A stretch of DNA of 64,000 bases, taken from assembly GCF_029633865.1 (NCBI RefSeq), contig NC_079213.1:84416803-84480802 (forward strand). The letters are read 5' to 3'. The DNA comes from Lampris incognitus (lineage: Eukaryota; Chordata; Actinopteri; Lampriformes; Lampridae). Below the pieces are notes generated by a model. That model worked only from the letters and a program-made list of their open reading frames with translations. It did no database searches and was not told the origin of the DNA. Positions 1-11,402 of the stretch are shown one piece after another. The position numbers and the translations under genes were made by a program. How positions within the stretch are numbered: the stretch's first letter is position 1; every line of letters starts with the position of its first letter.

Positions 1-1286
1 CTTTTCTTTTTAGGTTTTCTGTGCATGTAAATTCTTTGTCAATGCTGCACCAGTCATTTATGTGTTCCCTTCTTCTATCTGGTGATTGAATAACTTGACT
101 AGAGTAAATGTGCCTTGCCTAAGGGAACGTGAATGATTGCTTTGGAGGGTTAGGAGAGCAAACGCAAAGCAGAACAAGAAATAATACAAAACAGCAATGC
201 ATTACAATTCAAAGCAATACAACATGATGACAACAAAGTACAACGCAGCGCAAATTTACTGGTTGCTTACAGCTGAAGCAGGGTTAAGAGGACGTATTGA
301 TGGTGTTTTTTGTTGTAACATGGGAGGATAGGAGGAGTGCTCTGTATCAGCAGAATCTGGGGTCTGTCAGGCCCCATCACATTCACTTCAACCCATTTCT
401 GTTAAAGGGGGGCTGAAACGTCCATTTTAACCTTGGAGCCTCTGGCTGTTGCACAGTACTGCTGTGTTGTAGGCTGTCTGTGTGTCCACATTTCATGTTT
501 ATTCAGCCTATGCTGCCTGCACACTGTACCCCACCGGGGGGATTTACCTTTTGGTGGTGATGGAACGGCTGTTACAAGTGTTGCCTGTATGTGTGGGTCT
601 TTTGCCTCTGGGCTTTCAGTAGTGTATTCCAGAGTTTAGGGTCCTATCGATTAACTGCACTCAGACTCAGCCAGTAGCCCTAATGAATTGCCTTTCACTA
701 CTGATGGAGTTGTTTTTTTTTTTTGTTTTTTTTAATCTCCAGCAGAGCCACCTTTGGCTGTGGACCACAGATGTGGGTTTTTTTCTTCATTTATTTATAT
801 GGTATTAGATCAAAAGCTGAATATTTGGCTCTCTAGTTCGGTTTCCCGACAGACTTCAGATATCTAATTTTGTTCCTCTGCAGGGCAGGGAAAGATCAGG
901 CCTCTGCTTGCAGCATCAGAGGTTGTTAGTATTGAGATTTGTTGAGGATGATGTTGGAGTCTAAACTTGGTCGCAAGACCTGCTTCCAAATGGGTTGATC
1001 TACCAGTTTTTGCAAGTAGGAGCTTTCGGTCAATGAAATGACAACGCTTTATGTTCAGCACTTTCAGTCAACCCTTTACAAGTTAATGGACACATGAATC
1101 TGTATGCATTGTCTCTTGTCCTGTCAATGTTAGTGCTATTCTCTACCCACTGAACTACACAGGGAATTAAACCGCTAAACCTGTCAGTGCTAGTGTCTCA
1201 TTCTGCCCATTTGGTCAACGCAGTAACAGAGTTACAGAACATTACCAAGCATAGATGGGAATTTTTAATGGTAAGAATGGTGTACA
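1..1286. other. Sequence upstream of rab3a coding exons, no gene seen
   Basis: No coding region, RNA gene or recognisable mobile element was found here. The rab3a start codon follows directly on a splice acceptor (AG at 1763-1764), so this stretch is most likely 5' intron sequence. The untranslated first exon may lie here or outside the window. I could not pick out an exon donor or promoter with confidence. Confidence 0.5.
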
Positions 1287-1658
1287 GGCGGCACGGTGGC
1301 GCAGTGGTTAGCACGGTCACCTCACAACAAGAAGGTCCTGGGTTCGAGCCCCAGAGTAGTCCAACCTTGGGGGTCGTCCTGTGTGGAGTTTGCATGCTCT
1401 CCCCGTGTCTGCGTGGGTTTTCTCCGGGGGCTCCGGTTTCCTCCCACAGTCCAAAGACATGTAGGTCAGGTGAATCGGCCATACTAAATTGTCCCTAGGT
1501 ATGAATGTGTGTGTGTATGTCAGCCCTGTGTGGTAGTCTGGCGGCCTGCCCAGGGTGTCTCCCCGCCTGCCGCCCAGTGACTGCTGGGGTAGGCTCCAGC
1601 ATCCCCGTGACCCTGAGAGCAGGATAAGCGGTTCGGAAAATGGATGGATGGATGGATG
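1287..1658 (+). repeat. tRNA-headed SINE with GGAT tail (family A, copy 1)
   Basis: A tRNA-like head carries a polymerase III A box (TGGCGCAGTGG, 1297-1307) and B box (GGTTCGAGCCC, 1341-1351). A long body follows and ends in a GGAT microsatellite tail. The copy is flanked by a 12-bp target-site duplication, GAATGGTGTACA, at 1275-1286 and 1659-1670, which fixes its ends. A second full copy lies at 52922-53392, and tail fragments in reverse orientation lie near 17625-17698 and 52606-52686. It sits about 100 bp upstream of the first rab3a coding exon. Confidence 0.85.
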
Positions 1659-1764
1659 GAATGGTGTACAAGCTGTCACAAAGTACCGAGACGGGTTGAG
1701 GTCACTTGATAAAAGCTGTTTTTGTTTTGTTTTTTTTCCCACCTTATGACATCTCTGTTCTCAG

Positions 1765-1989
1765 ATGGCCTCGGCAACAGCGACCTACGGGCAGAAGGAG
1801 TCGTCAGACCAAAACTTTGACTACATGTTCAAGATCCTCATCATTGGCAACAGCAGCGTGGGCAAGACCTCTTTCCTGTTCCGTTACGCCGATGACTCCT
1901 TCACACCGGCATTTGTCAGCACCGTGGGCATCGATTTCAAGGTCAAGACCATCTACAGAAACGACAAGAGGATCAAGTTACAGATCTGG
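1765..1989 (+). CDS. rab3a: Rab3A small GTPase, first coding exon (residues 1-75)
   Basis: Rab3A is a neuronal Rab GTPase on synaptic vesicles that controls regulated exocytosis through effectors such as RIM and rabphilin (family knowledge). This exon starts at the ATG directly after a splice acceptor and ends at a GT donor (1990-1991) in phase 0. It encodes the N-terminal MASAT, the P loop GNSSVGKT (residues 28-35) and switch I with the effector Thr in STVGIDF. The joined four exons give 219 residues, one fewer than human RAB3A, and match it nearly throughout from memory; the short N-terminus is where the one-residue difference lies. Paralogues rab3b, rab3c and rab3d differ more at both ends, and linkage to jund also favours rab3a. 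An untranslated 5' exon must exist upstream. Confidence 0.97.
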
Positions 1990-2570
1990 GTAGGACATCC
2001 AGATACAGTCTGCACTTGCATGTCACTCCACACTCAAGTCTCTTTTTGTGAGCTCCTCAAATTGACAGACTAGAGATCTAAAAAAATTGAGATCCAGTTT
2101 TCTTTTACATATGAGGTATTTTGAGCACACTTAATGATAAGACACTCATTTCCACTTAACTCTTCTATGAACAGAAGAAGGTCACAGGGTCATTGACAGA
2201 GCCTTAAGGTGGTTGCTGGTTGCATGTTGTTGTTTATATCATAACTGAAATATATACAGTGTATACATCATATTTGTAAAACGCATTGTACAGCACACAG
2301 TATTGTGGTGAAAGGCAGGATAGTGTTTGCTTGATGGTGTGTATGCATGTGTGCGTATGCTTTTATGCGAGCACGTGCATATGTGTATGCGTGTGTGTGT
2401 ATCTGTGCTCGTGTGTGTGTATGTGTGCACACATTTGTGTATGTGTTGTCAAGCTTTCCTAGGCCTTGCCTCTGGTGAGGAAGGCAGCTGGCCAACCAGA
2501 GCATGAGGAACGGATGACTTGGTGCCCACCCCCCCTTTACTACACATCTCCCTGAGAGGATAACCACAAC

Positions 2571-2621
2571 TCCAACACACACAAACACACACATATATAT
2601 ATAAAACACACATGCACTAAC

Positions 2622-2664
<43 letters not shown>
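2571..2664. repeat. Compound CA/TA microsatellite
   Basis: Alternating CA and TA runs: CA-rich from 2571, a TA run near 2622-2640, then a pure CA run to 2664. A looser TG-rich tract lies just upstream at about 2338-2435. Both fall inside the long rab3a intron. Long reading frames here are products of the simple repeat. Confidence 0.9.
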
Positions 2665-4855
2665 GCTACCCTCCCCCACCTTCTAGAGTGCACTCTGGAT
2701 TTGCTTCAAACCGGCTCTAGTAAAGGAAAATGGGAAAATGCTCAGGCTGCTTTGCACTATACTCAGAGTGGACCTGAAAGCTTCTCATGTATAAATTCAT
2801 TTTAAAACGCGCAGTTAATTTAGCAGAAATACATATATTCACCTTATATAGTATGTGCATTAGCTTCAAAAATTTTCATAGATGTTTCTGTATAAATTAG
2901 GTTTATCCCATCATGTCTTATTTCAGCTTGAAATTGTGGCATTGGTAATTTTAAGCCTTTTTTGAGCCTTACATCTCATATGCAGAAGTGCCCGTGCCAT
3001 TGTGTTGAGATGGGTAATATGCAGTCTGTGATGTAACGAAAGCCCTCTGCTCAGATGATGATTTACGCAGAAACCCTGCTTGGATTTGAGGGAGGGAGGG
3101 AGAGATGGAGACGTAGATGTAGCTTTGGTTAACAAGTACCCGAGTCTACCCCACACCCCCACCCAATCCCACCCTGACCCCCATCAGCACCACAGCTGCT
3201 CCTGTGAATCAGGCCTGCTGCCACCCTAGACCCATCTCATTCCCTCTCACACACACCCACCCACTATCACCACTATACTGGCTCTCAGCAATTGTCAGAC
3301 CTACAGTACACTAACCCATACCAGACTTTGGATGCTCTCACCCACACTGTTAAATAGCATCACTGTTCTCAAGTACAAATGAGAACCCACAATGATTGTG
3401 AAAGACAAACAGGCTTATATATTCACTGTTTTGCATTATTGAACTGTACAGTGCTTTAGACATGCAAGCCAACCTACTACAGGCTAACAACACACTACTG
3501 GCCATTGGCAAATGATTACTAGTTTCTTACCTCCAGCTAAAATGTAGTTCTCACTGCTACAGGCTACACATGTTAGTTAAATCAAGCATATACACTTTCT
3601 CATGAGCCTGTTTTTCCAAACATGCAGTGAAATTGATAGGCACTGTGTGTAATTTTTCCATTTTCCTGGCACATAACATGTCCAGTAAATATAAGCAGGG
3701 GCTTGGCTGAATGGTACTGATTGAAACAACGTAAATGCACTAACAAGTTCCCCCGCTCCCCAGACTTCTGCATTCAAAAGTACCTGAGTTGCGTTAGTTG
3801 TTTGAAGCCCGGCCTCCCCATAAGACTCGATTTGGATAACAACTTATATCTGCTGAAGATATTCAAGAAGGACAGATCTCAGCAAACGAGCTGTGTTTCT
3901 GCTGCCTCTCTGTTTGAATGTTTGTCCTACTTGCATTGATTTGTTGTTGCTATTCATATCGTTGAACAATAGGTCAAAATTAATTTCGAATTACCTCATT
4001 AAACCTGCAATCCGTAAATTTGCACATTGTGGACATCTCCTCGCGGCAAGAAGTAATTGAAACAAATACAAACTTGGTTACAAGTGTGCGATAATTGATG
4101 AAATTAGACTGTAAAACAGCATGGGATGGTGTAATCAATACAGTAACTGATGTTTATGCTGCTATTGATGTATATTTCCCTCTGGTTGTCTACAGATAAT
4201 ATTCCTTGCATGACATCACATCATGTAAGTAATATATGTGGCATCATCGGTGATTCTGCTGGACCGTTGATCAATATTATGGTAGAACAGCATTGTAGGG
4301 GGCAAATATAAATAAATGTAGTGATTTTCTTGGACTACAAACAAGATGTAGCAATTGTTGAGGCTCGTGTGCCATCAGCTCACCAGTAAATAATCTGCAC
4401 CCTTGTTAAAATGCGATCCTTGGACCAAAGCTAAAGCAGGCAGTCCAAACATCATCAAACCACATCCCATTGTTCTAGTTATAGTGACTGTCTGTGTGAC
4501 ATAAGCATGGCAACATCGGAATCACGTTTCAATTTATTTTCCTGCTGGAGTTTTTTCCAACACGTGCATGTGTCCGCTGCACCAGTGGACACGACCCGAC
4601 CAAAACATTCAACAGTGGTATACAGACTGGAGAGTGTCTCCATCCATGGTAAAGATCCCAGTTAGTAATATCTAACCTTTGGTCCTGGTGGATAAAATAA
4701 ATTATTGATGGAGAAATTATATGGCTTGTAGCTTTAAAGTTTATTTCAACTTTATGGGAAAAGTGCTGAATTTTTCCACAGGCTTTATTGCATCATGTGA
4801 TGTTGAATGATGAGGTTATCTCTGCCAGGCAATAGCCTGGAGGAGCTATCAGCCT
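2665..4855. other. Intronic sequence, nothing recognised
   Basis: About 2.2 kb of AT-leaning sequence inside the rab3a intron. Reading frames are short and have no recognisable domain. I saw no flanked mobile element, although short fragments of old repeats may be present. Confidence 0.5.
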
Positions 4856-4857
4856 AA

Positions 4858-5127
4858 TGTATATATATATATATATATGTTTTTTGGGTTTTTTTGCAGT
4901 CGTGGTTGCATCTGTCTGCCTGTCTCTGTCTCGCTCTCTCTCTCTCTCTGTTCTCTTTCTCTCTGTCTCTCTGTCTCTGTTTCTCGACTCTGTTTCTCTC
5001 GGTCTGTCTGTTCCTCTCTCTCTATCTGTCTCTCTCTCTGTCTCTCTGTCTCTCTCTGTCTGTCTCTCTTTCTTTCTCTCTGTCTGTCTCTCTCTCTCTC
5101 TCTTTCTCTCTCTCTCATGCTCTGTTT
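4858..5127. repeat. TA run and imperfect TC microsatellite
   Basis: A TA run at 4858-4877 is followed by an imperfect pyrimidine tract of TC and TCTG units from about 4918 to 5127, abutting the 3' end of the L2-like LINE at 5131. The serine/leucine frames on one strand and the arginine/glutamate frames on the other arise from the repeat and are not genes. Confidence 0.92.
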
Positions 5128-5718
5128 CCCTCAAGTCAATTTTATTTGTATAGCCCAATATCACAAATCACAAAACCACTTTAGTCACACGTCTGAGTGA
5201 GAGAAGTGTATGACACTGAAACAGGATAACAAAATTACATGGATTTATAAGATATATATAAATAGAAAATGTGATGAGGGGGATGCCAAGCAGTGTCCAG
5301 GTGGCAACCACCATCACCATGGAGACCTGGGAGGAGGACAGACTGCACATGCACACAAGGGAGACTCACATCAGACCATTTACACACACAGAAGAAGAGA
5401 AAGGAGAAGACATCATTCAGAGAGAGAAAAGACATATGGGAGAAGAGAAGAGTTTGCAATAGTCAATAATCTATACGCTATAATCTCATTGGCAGAACAG
5501 TGCTTGGTAAATTCATTGAGACAGAAACCAACCCGCCATGCAATACAAGTTGTGAAGCACTCAACTTAAAGACGGCTAATTGTAGGCTAAGGCAAAAAGA
5601 TGAGTTTTAAGTTTGGATTTAAAAGACTTAACAGACTCTTGATTGTCTGATTGCAGCAGGCAGGTTATTCCTGCCTAACTTTGGGAACACACAGGAGCAC
5701 TGTATTTTGAGAGCAGAG

Positions 5719-5828
5719 AGCTCGAGATGGAAAGTACAGTTTAAGGAGATCAGACAGGTATGATGAAGCAGAGAGCTCGAGATGGAAAGTACAGTTTAAG
5801 GAGATCAGACGGGTATGATGAAGCAAGC
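5719..5828. repeat. 55-bp tandem duplication inside the LINE
   Basis: Two adjacent 55-bp units, both starting GCAGAGAGCTCGAGATGGAA, differ at about one position (ACAGGTATG versus ACGGGTATG). They lie in the C-terminal coding part of the L2-like LINE, so the duplication post-dates the insertion or was present in the source copy. Confidence 0.85.
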
Positions 5829-5920
5829 CTGTGTATGATGTTATAAGTCAGCAGAAGCACCTTGAAGTCTGATCAAACATGGATAGGAGGCCAGTGAAGG
5901 GGGGCAAGAATTGGTGTAAT

Positions 5921-6366
5921 GGGGGTGTCCGGGTGGCGTGGCGGTGTGTTCCATTGCCTATCAAAACGGGGATCGCCAGATCGAATCCCCGTGTTACCTC
6001 CAGCTTGGTCGGGTGTCCCTACAGACACAATTGGCCATGTCTGCGGGTGGGAAGCCAGGTGTGGGTATGTGTCCTGGTAGCTGCACTAGCACCTCCTCTG
6101 GTTGGTCGGGGCACCTGTTCAGGGGGGAGGAGGAACTGGGGAGAATAGCGTGATCCTCCTACACGCTACATCCCTGTGGCAAAACTCCTCACTGTCAGGT
6201 AAAAAGAAGCGGCTGGCGACTCCACATGTATTGGAGGAGGCATGTGGTAGTCTGCAGCCCTCCCCGGATCGGCAGAGGGGGTGGAGCAGTGACCAGGATG
6301 GCTCAGAAGAGTGGGGTAAATGGCCGAATACAACTGGGGAGAAAAAGGGGGGAAAATCCAAAAAAA
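5921..6366 (+). repeat. tRNA-headed SINE (family B, copy 1)
   Basis: Starts with a tRNA-like head (A-box-like TGGCGTGGCGG near 5933; B-box-like GATCGAATCCC near 5979). It has a conserved body and ends in an A-rich tail. A 15-bp target-site duplication, AAGAATTGGTGTAAT, occupies 5906-5920 and 6367-6381. Other copies are at 29618-29836 (reverse, 3' part missing), 49771-50205 (reverse) and 53683-54119. It interrupts the L2-like LINE, so it is younger than that LINE. Confidence 0.85.
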
Positions 6367-7069
6367 AAGAATTGGTGTAATATGATCAAATTCTCTAGAT
6401 TTAGTTAGGATTCTAGCATGTGGTCAGGATTGCCAACTTTCCTGTATTAGCTGGGATGTCCCTTATATTGGGTCAAATTGATTTGTCCCATACATGACCT
6501 CCCTTGTCCCGTTTATTGACTGTAACTCTACTCTAACCACTAGAGGGCACTCAGCAGTAGCAGCACTGGCGATCACGACGGGTGAGAATGATCACCTGTC
6601 ATCATCCAATCACAGCCCCCCTCACACGCATCAGTTGTACATGTACAGTAAATGTGCCAATTCATTCAAAAACAGAAAAAGTTTTGGCAATGTCTGGTGC
6701 TGTTCAGTCGGTTTGGCAGGTGGAAATATGGATAAACCTGCAAAAAAGAAAAGACTGCACAGCTACAATAAGCAATGAGAAGTAAAAAGATGTGGGTTAA
6801 GCCTGTCAGCAGTGACTCAACGAAAGCCTTCTGTAATTTATATCGCAGGGAATTTTCCGTTTGTTGTGTTCAGTAATCTAGTTACTCTATATTACATTGA
6901 GTTCTGTACTGCCAACCGCTAGAGGGCGCTGTATTCGTAGGTCACTAGTAACAGTAGGTTAGGTTGACTCTTTGAATGTTGTTGTGAGTTGCTACTGAGA
7001 ACCTGTCGGAGCATGTTTTTAAGCTAACGGTCTGCCTTGCAATTCTTTTAGTAAAGTTTATTAAGCAAT

Positions 7070-8811
7070 ATGTCATGTGGTTATTCTACCAAAGAATATA
7101 ACACCATTGGCCATGGAGGTGAGAATGACCTGACTCAGCATGCTTCCACAGAAATGCACAAGATGGCCACACTAGCTAAAGGTGCCAGCAATATCGGTGC
7201 ATTCTTCGTGGTATCTACTGTGGAAAATGACAAAATTGCAGCAAGTGAAGCCTCATACGTGTATCATACTGTTAAACATGGACTATGCTACAACAGCACC
7301 GACTGTCTTGTTAAGCTCAACGGTGCGTTGTTTCATGACTCAAATGTTGTGAAGAAGATGTACTTGGGAAGAACAAAAGCTGAGATGATAACAATGAATG
7401 CTTTGGGACCAAAGACTGTGCGGGATATTCTGGATGATCTGTCCCCGACTAAAGGTGAGCCCGTGTTTTACTTTGTTTTCACCGATACCTCAAACAAGGG
7501 GAATAGAAAAATGTTTCCAGTGTATGTGAGATATTTTCTGTGTCTGATGGAGTGCAGTGCAAGTTACTTGACTTTTATGAAGACAGTGATGAAACTGCAA
7601 ATGGTATACATCAAGCTCTAATGAACTGTCTGGAAAAGTATGAACTGGATATTAAGCACATCACAGCATATGCAGCAGATAATACCAATATCAACTTTTG
7701 AAAACACCACTCCATTTACCAGTTATTGAGCAGTGCCAACAGTCTCATTCTGAAAGAAATTTGCCCGGCTCACATAGCTCATAACACCTGCAAGCACACC
7801 TGTGATCAGCTGTCAGTGGATATTGAGCCACTCGTTTTAAAGATCTACAGCCACTTCTCAGTATCTGCTTCCAGAAGCGAAGGAACTGCGTGCATTTTTT
7901 GCCTTTGTTGACATTGAGTGGCATGAAATTCTGTGTCATTTTGCACTCGACTGTCTCTTCATCCAGCCATTGATCGTCTCCTGCAGAGCTGGCCAGCTCT
8001 CATCTCATACTTCAGGTCCCTTGGGGAGACCTGTCCTGTGGCACTGAAAAGGATTTTTGAGGACGAAGAAAAAACTGGAGCTGCTGAGATTTATCTAGTA
8101 TGCTTTTTCCACAACGTGGGGTGTGTTTTTGACACACTTGTTAGAAAGCTGGCAGAAACAACGCTCTACATCACAGATATTTACGAGGAGGTGGGCAAAT
8201 TCAAAGTGAAGATGTGTCAGTGGAAACAAGATATATTTTTTTGGATACCAGACCAAGCAGCTGATGGACAAACAAGAATCAGCACAAAGATAAAGCAGCA
8301 AGAGGATTTTCTGAAGTTCTAGGACTCTGTCATTGCATGCATTGGCAAGTGGTTTGATTTCTCATCAGAAAATGTAATGATGAAACTGAAACCGATCGAC
8401 CTACATGAGGAGCTCTCCTTCACTGACCTGGAGCAGGTGGTGGCTGCCCTCAAAATGACAGAGACAGTCAGTATGGACCAACTCTGTGAAGAGTTTTGTG
8501 CTAGCAGGGAGGAAATACAGAAAGCCAGACAAGATACCACAAAATCCACCAATGAGAAGTGGGTGGCAGTTTTTCAAAACTTAGGGAAAGCCAACTTGAT
8601 CAACATGTTCAGGACTGTCTCATTTGTCCTCAGTGTGCCAGGCTCAAATACCTTTGTAGAGAGGATTTTCTCTCTGATGACCATTAAATGGTCAGACTCA
8701 ATAAACAGATGCAGCACAGAGCTGATCAAAAATGAACTTCAAATATCTGTGAACTATGACTTGTCATGTAAGGACTTTTCTCTGCCTGCTCAAAAATACA
8801 AGACTGCTTGA
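7070..8811 (+). pseudogene. Relic hAT transposase
   Basis: Transposase of the hAT at 6424-9509. It begins at ATG 7070, after an AT-rich leader. The first open segment (183 residues) resembles the part after a BED-type finger, with a GENDLTQHASTEMHK zinc-finger remnant. Further segments follow in shifted frames, at 7933-8322 and 8377-8811. The last contains the hAT C-terminal dimerisation motif (SNTFVERIFSLM, near 8648-8683). Stops and frameshifts near 7620, 7700-7930 and 8322 break it, so it cannot give a full protein. I assign it to the hAT superfamily but not to a named family. Confidence 0.75.
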
Positions 8812-8904
8812 ATCGGTCAAGAGCAGCAAAAATTATCCATGGAAAAAGTAGACTTGATGAGCAGAGGCATGCCCCTCTTTTCCTCTTTTGTATTAAATGT
8901 TGTT

Positions 8905-8916
8905 TTTTGTGTGTGT

Positions 8917-8998
<82 letters not shown>
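8905..8998. repeat. TG microsatellite
   Basis: About 45 TG units with one TATG interruption near 8920, located in the hAT element at 6424-9509, downstream of its relic transposase. Confidence 0.95.
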
Positions 8999-9002
<4 letters not shown>

Positions 9003-9710
9003 GTCCAACCTGTGATTCCAACTTATACATAGTTTTAGTGAATAAGAATATAAAGCATTCATTCCCCACCACTGTTTGTGTACACAGAGGGTGCATGTTC
9101 TGTGAGTCTCTCCTGTTTGATTCCTCTGCAAAACTACAGCATACAGACGCTATTGATACTTCTAGTTTGTCACTTGTAGGATTAAGAAGGAGGGGATAAC
9201 TTTTTCTAACCTACAATGCAAGAGTCACAAGTGTTTTGACTTAGACTAATAGTGAAGGTAATAGGTAATGGTTCAAATAAGGGCCGTGTTAAAGGAACCA
9301 GCTGTAAATTAACAACTATTATTAAATCTACGTGTGTTGCCAAGGCATGAGAGTTATGTATTGATCTTTAATTTGACTGTAAGAGATTAGCTATCATTAT
9401 GACAAATGGCTTAAAACAATACACTGTATATTCATACAACACCATACCTACACCACTGCAGGACGCCACCTTTTGTCCCTTATTTGGTAGTGAAAAAGTT
9501 AGCAACCCTACATGTGGCAGACCTGAAAACAGAACATTACAATAATCAAGTCTGGATGAAACAAATGTATGTATTAGAGTCTCTGCATCAGCTGTGGACA
9601 GGAAAACCTGAGTTTTAGCTATGTTACGTAAGTGAAAAAGGCAGTCTTTGTGATTTCTTTAATGTGCTTATCAAAGGAAAGGCTGGCATCAAACATAACA
9701 CCAACATTTT

Positions 9711-9833
9711 AAGTGGTTCCATACAACTGTGTTAAGTAACTTCTAAGCAGCTTGATTTATTAACATGTGCTCCAGGAATTAGAATTTAGTTAGTTAAAGT
9801 TTAGTTAGTTAAAGTTATGTGGAACCACTTGAC
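9711..9833. repeat. Small inverted repeat, MITE-like
   Basis: AAGTGGTTCCATACAAC near 9711 is matched on the opposite strand by GTTATGTGGAACCACTT near 9817 (14 of 17 pairs). About 90 bp of AT-rich spacer lies between, including a TTAGTTAGTTAAAG duplication. It directly abuts the truncated 5' side of the L2-like LINE. No target-site duplication was evident, so the assignment is weak. Confidence 0.4.
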
Positions 9834-10373
9834 ATAACATTTTTAAGTAATCCAACATTTCCTTTATTCTACCTTACCAGTAGTAAGGAACAGGGGTGTC
9901 ATACTGGCAGGAAAAGTCGGACTGACTACAGTGCTTAATTTGTAAACGAGGAGGTCCTGGAGCACTGAGAGGGTGCTGCTGCGGCAGGTTAGGGGTGAGA
10001 AAAAAAGTCACGGAACGCATTTTAAAAATGCACAAAACAGTGCTTTTCATGATGCTGAAACAGCTATGCAATAGTCACGTGCTTTTCGACCAATAATTTT
10101 ATTGTTGCTTTTATTAAATAGACGGGCCTAGCCTAATCTGACGTGACAACGAGGCAGTAAACACATGCACAGTAGCAAAGTTCGCTAAGTTAATGCCGAG
10201 CTAAAGAAACTTTCAAATGTTTAGACAAAAAACATCAAACAACTTGCCAGCATACAATGCATGTGGGCTATGGCACTTAAATTACACAATTTGACCTGAT
10301 ACGTTGATCACCATCACAAAACTATAAGGCTCAATTAACAACACTGCGGGAAATTTTTTTTAAAAAGTACTTT

Positions 10374-10670
10374 TTATTCATTTGTCCAAAACAGCCCACA
10401 AAACATCAATAGAGCCTCAGCCTCCTTCTCCGTGCTTCTCACTTTACTCCGAGTGTCCTGTGCAGTTCTATGTCCTTCAGTAATCCATGACCTCACATAT
10501 GGAATGGGGTTGAACAGGGTGAGTGGCGGTCCAACAAGGCAAAGGAAGAGTAGCGTGGAGATGATGGATGTGCAAAGAGATGACCTTTTGGTGGTGCAGA
10601 GTAGGTTCATCTGGGAAAAGCCCCTCTCACACTCTGCACTTGAGATGGGGACAGTGTTGACTGCTGCCAA
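10374..10670 (-). pseudogene. hAT transposase C-terminal fragment
   Basis: Encodes the hAT dimerisation signature SSAECERGFSQMN followed by the usual helix (TSIISTLLFL). The remainder of a catalytic domain is absent. It belongs to the hAT element at 9929-12079 and reads from its right end. About 98 residues are open; nothing upstream on the minus strand continues it. Confidence 0.75.
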
Positions 10671-10891
10671 GAGGTCTTTCAGTCCATCTGGGACAAATTT
10701 CCCACCATTGTCCCTATATTCTGTACTATATGCCCGAATGACATTCCGCGCGCCATCGATTCTAAACTGCTGGCAGGGTCTTTCGATTTCATCTTCCCCA
10801 AACAGTGCCCCAGGGTCGTCCGACCAATGTTGTGGGTAGAGTACTTTTACAATACTACAATACCTTCCCGAATTCTCTACAATACTGCAGC

Positions 10892-11402
10892 GAATTCGGG
10901 GGGCAGCCCAGCCGGACCGTCACAGCCGGGATGCAAACTGGTGTATTCCGCACCGTGGGTGACAACGTTAACCAGTTGACTAAAGGGTCCGACCTCTTAG
11001 CCAAGGGCTACCGAGGCTATTCATCCATGATTGTTACATTGCCCCCTTCCTTCTGGAAGGGCGTCCCCAGCCGGACGATCACAGCCGGGGCGCGAACTCA
11101 CCCCCTTCTTTTGGGAAGGGCGTCACAGCCGGGGCCGCGAACTTGTGTATTCCGCACCACGGGCGACAACGTTAACCAGTCGACTAAAGGGTCCGACCCG
11201 TTAGCCAAGGGCGACCGAGCCTATTTATCCGTGACCGTTACATTGCCCCCTTCCTTCTGGAAGGGCGTCCCCAGCCGGACCATCGCAGCCAGGGCCGCGA
11301 ACTTGTGTATTCCGCACCACAGGCGACAACGTTAACCAGTTGACTAAAGGGTCCAACCCGTTAGCCAAGGGCTACCGAGCCTATTCATCCATGACTGTTA
11401 CA
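10892..11402. repeat. GC-rich tandem array, about 2.5-3 units
   Basis: Units share GACAACGTTAACCAGT (10961, 11165 and 11325) followed by GACTAAAGGGTCC and a GTTACATTGCCCCCTTCC box. Spacings are 204 and 160 bp; the first interval holds an extra AGGGCGTCACAGCCGGG segment. Base composition is much higher in GC than the surrounding hAT sequence, which suggests capture from elsewhere. I do not recognise its source. Confidence 0.7.

Larger units (their letters stand above)
6424..9509 (+). mobile_element. hAT DNA transposon inserted in the LINE
   Basis: The ends form short inverted repeats: TCAGGATTGCCAACTTT on the left and the complement of AAAGTTAGCAACCCT on the right. The flanking 8-bp target-site duplications are GCATGTGG (6416-6423) and ACATGTGG (9510-9517), with one mismatch, as expected for hAT. 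The two LINE halves rejoin exactly across it. It holds a broken transposase (7070-8811) and a long TG microsatellite. Confidence 0.85.
5131..9708 (-). mobile_element. L2/Maui-like LINE, 3' part, split by two insertions
   Basis: Read on the minus strand, 9708-9510 encodes a degenerate RT-to-C-terminus segment with the recognisable series VGVMFDASLSFDKHIKEITK. The same ORF resumes at 6415-6382 and 5905-5580, with a typical L2 C-terminal region. The 3' end (5131-5160) is the short ATACAAATAAAATTGACTTGA-type tail common to teleost L2 elements. Stops and frameshifts are frequent, so it is dead. A hAT (6424-9509) and a SINE (5921-6366) are inserted in it, each with target-site duplications. Within it, 5719-5828 is a 55-bp tandem duplication. 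Confidence 0.75.

Noticed and set aside
1297-1351. tRNA-like gene
   Set aside because: A and B boxes belong to a SINE head; no folding tRNA with intact acceptor stem, and identical copies end in GGAT tails with target duplications.
4793-5200. Long Arg/Glu and Ser/Leu frames
   Set aside because: They arise from the TC microsatellite on both strands.
5921-6000. tRNA-like gene in SINE family B
   Set aside because: Same reasoning: four copies share a long SINE body.
8808-9199. Cys/Val and His/Thr frames (also at 33108-33595 and 53009-53493)
   Set aside because: Products of TG/CA microsatellites.
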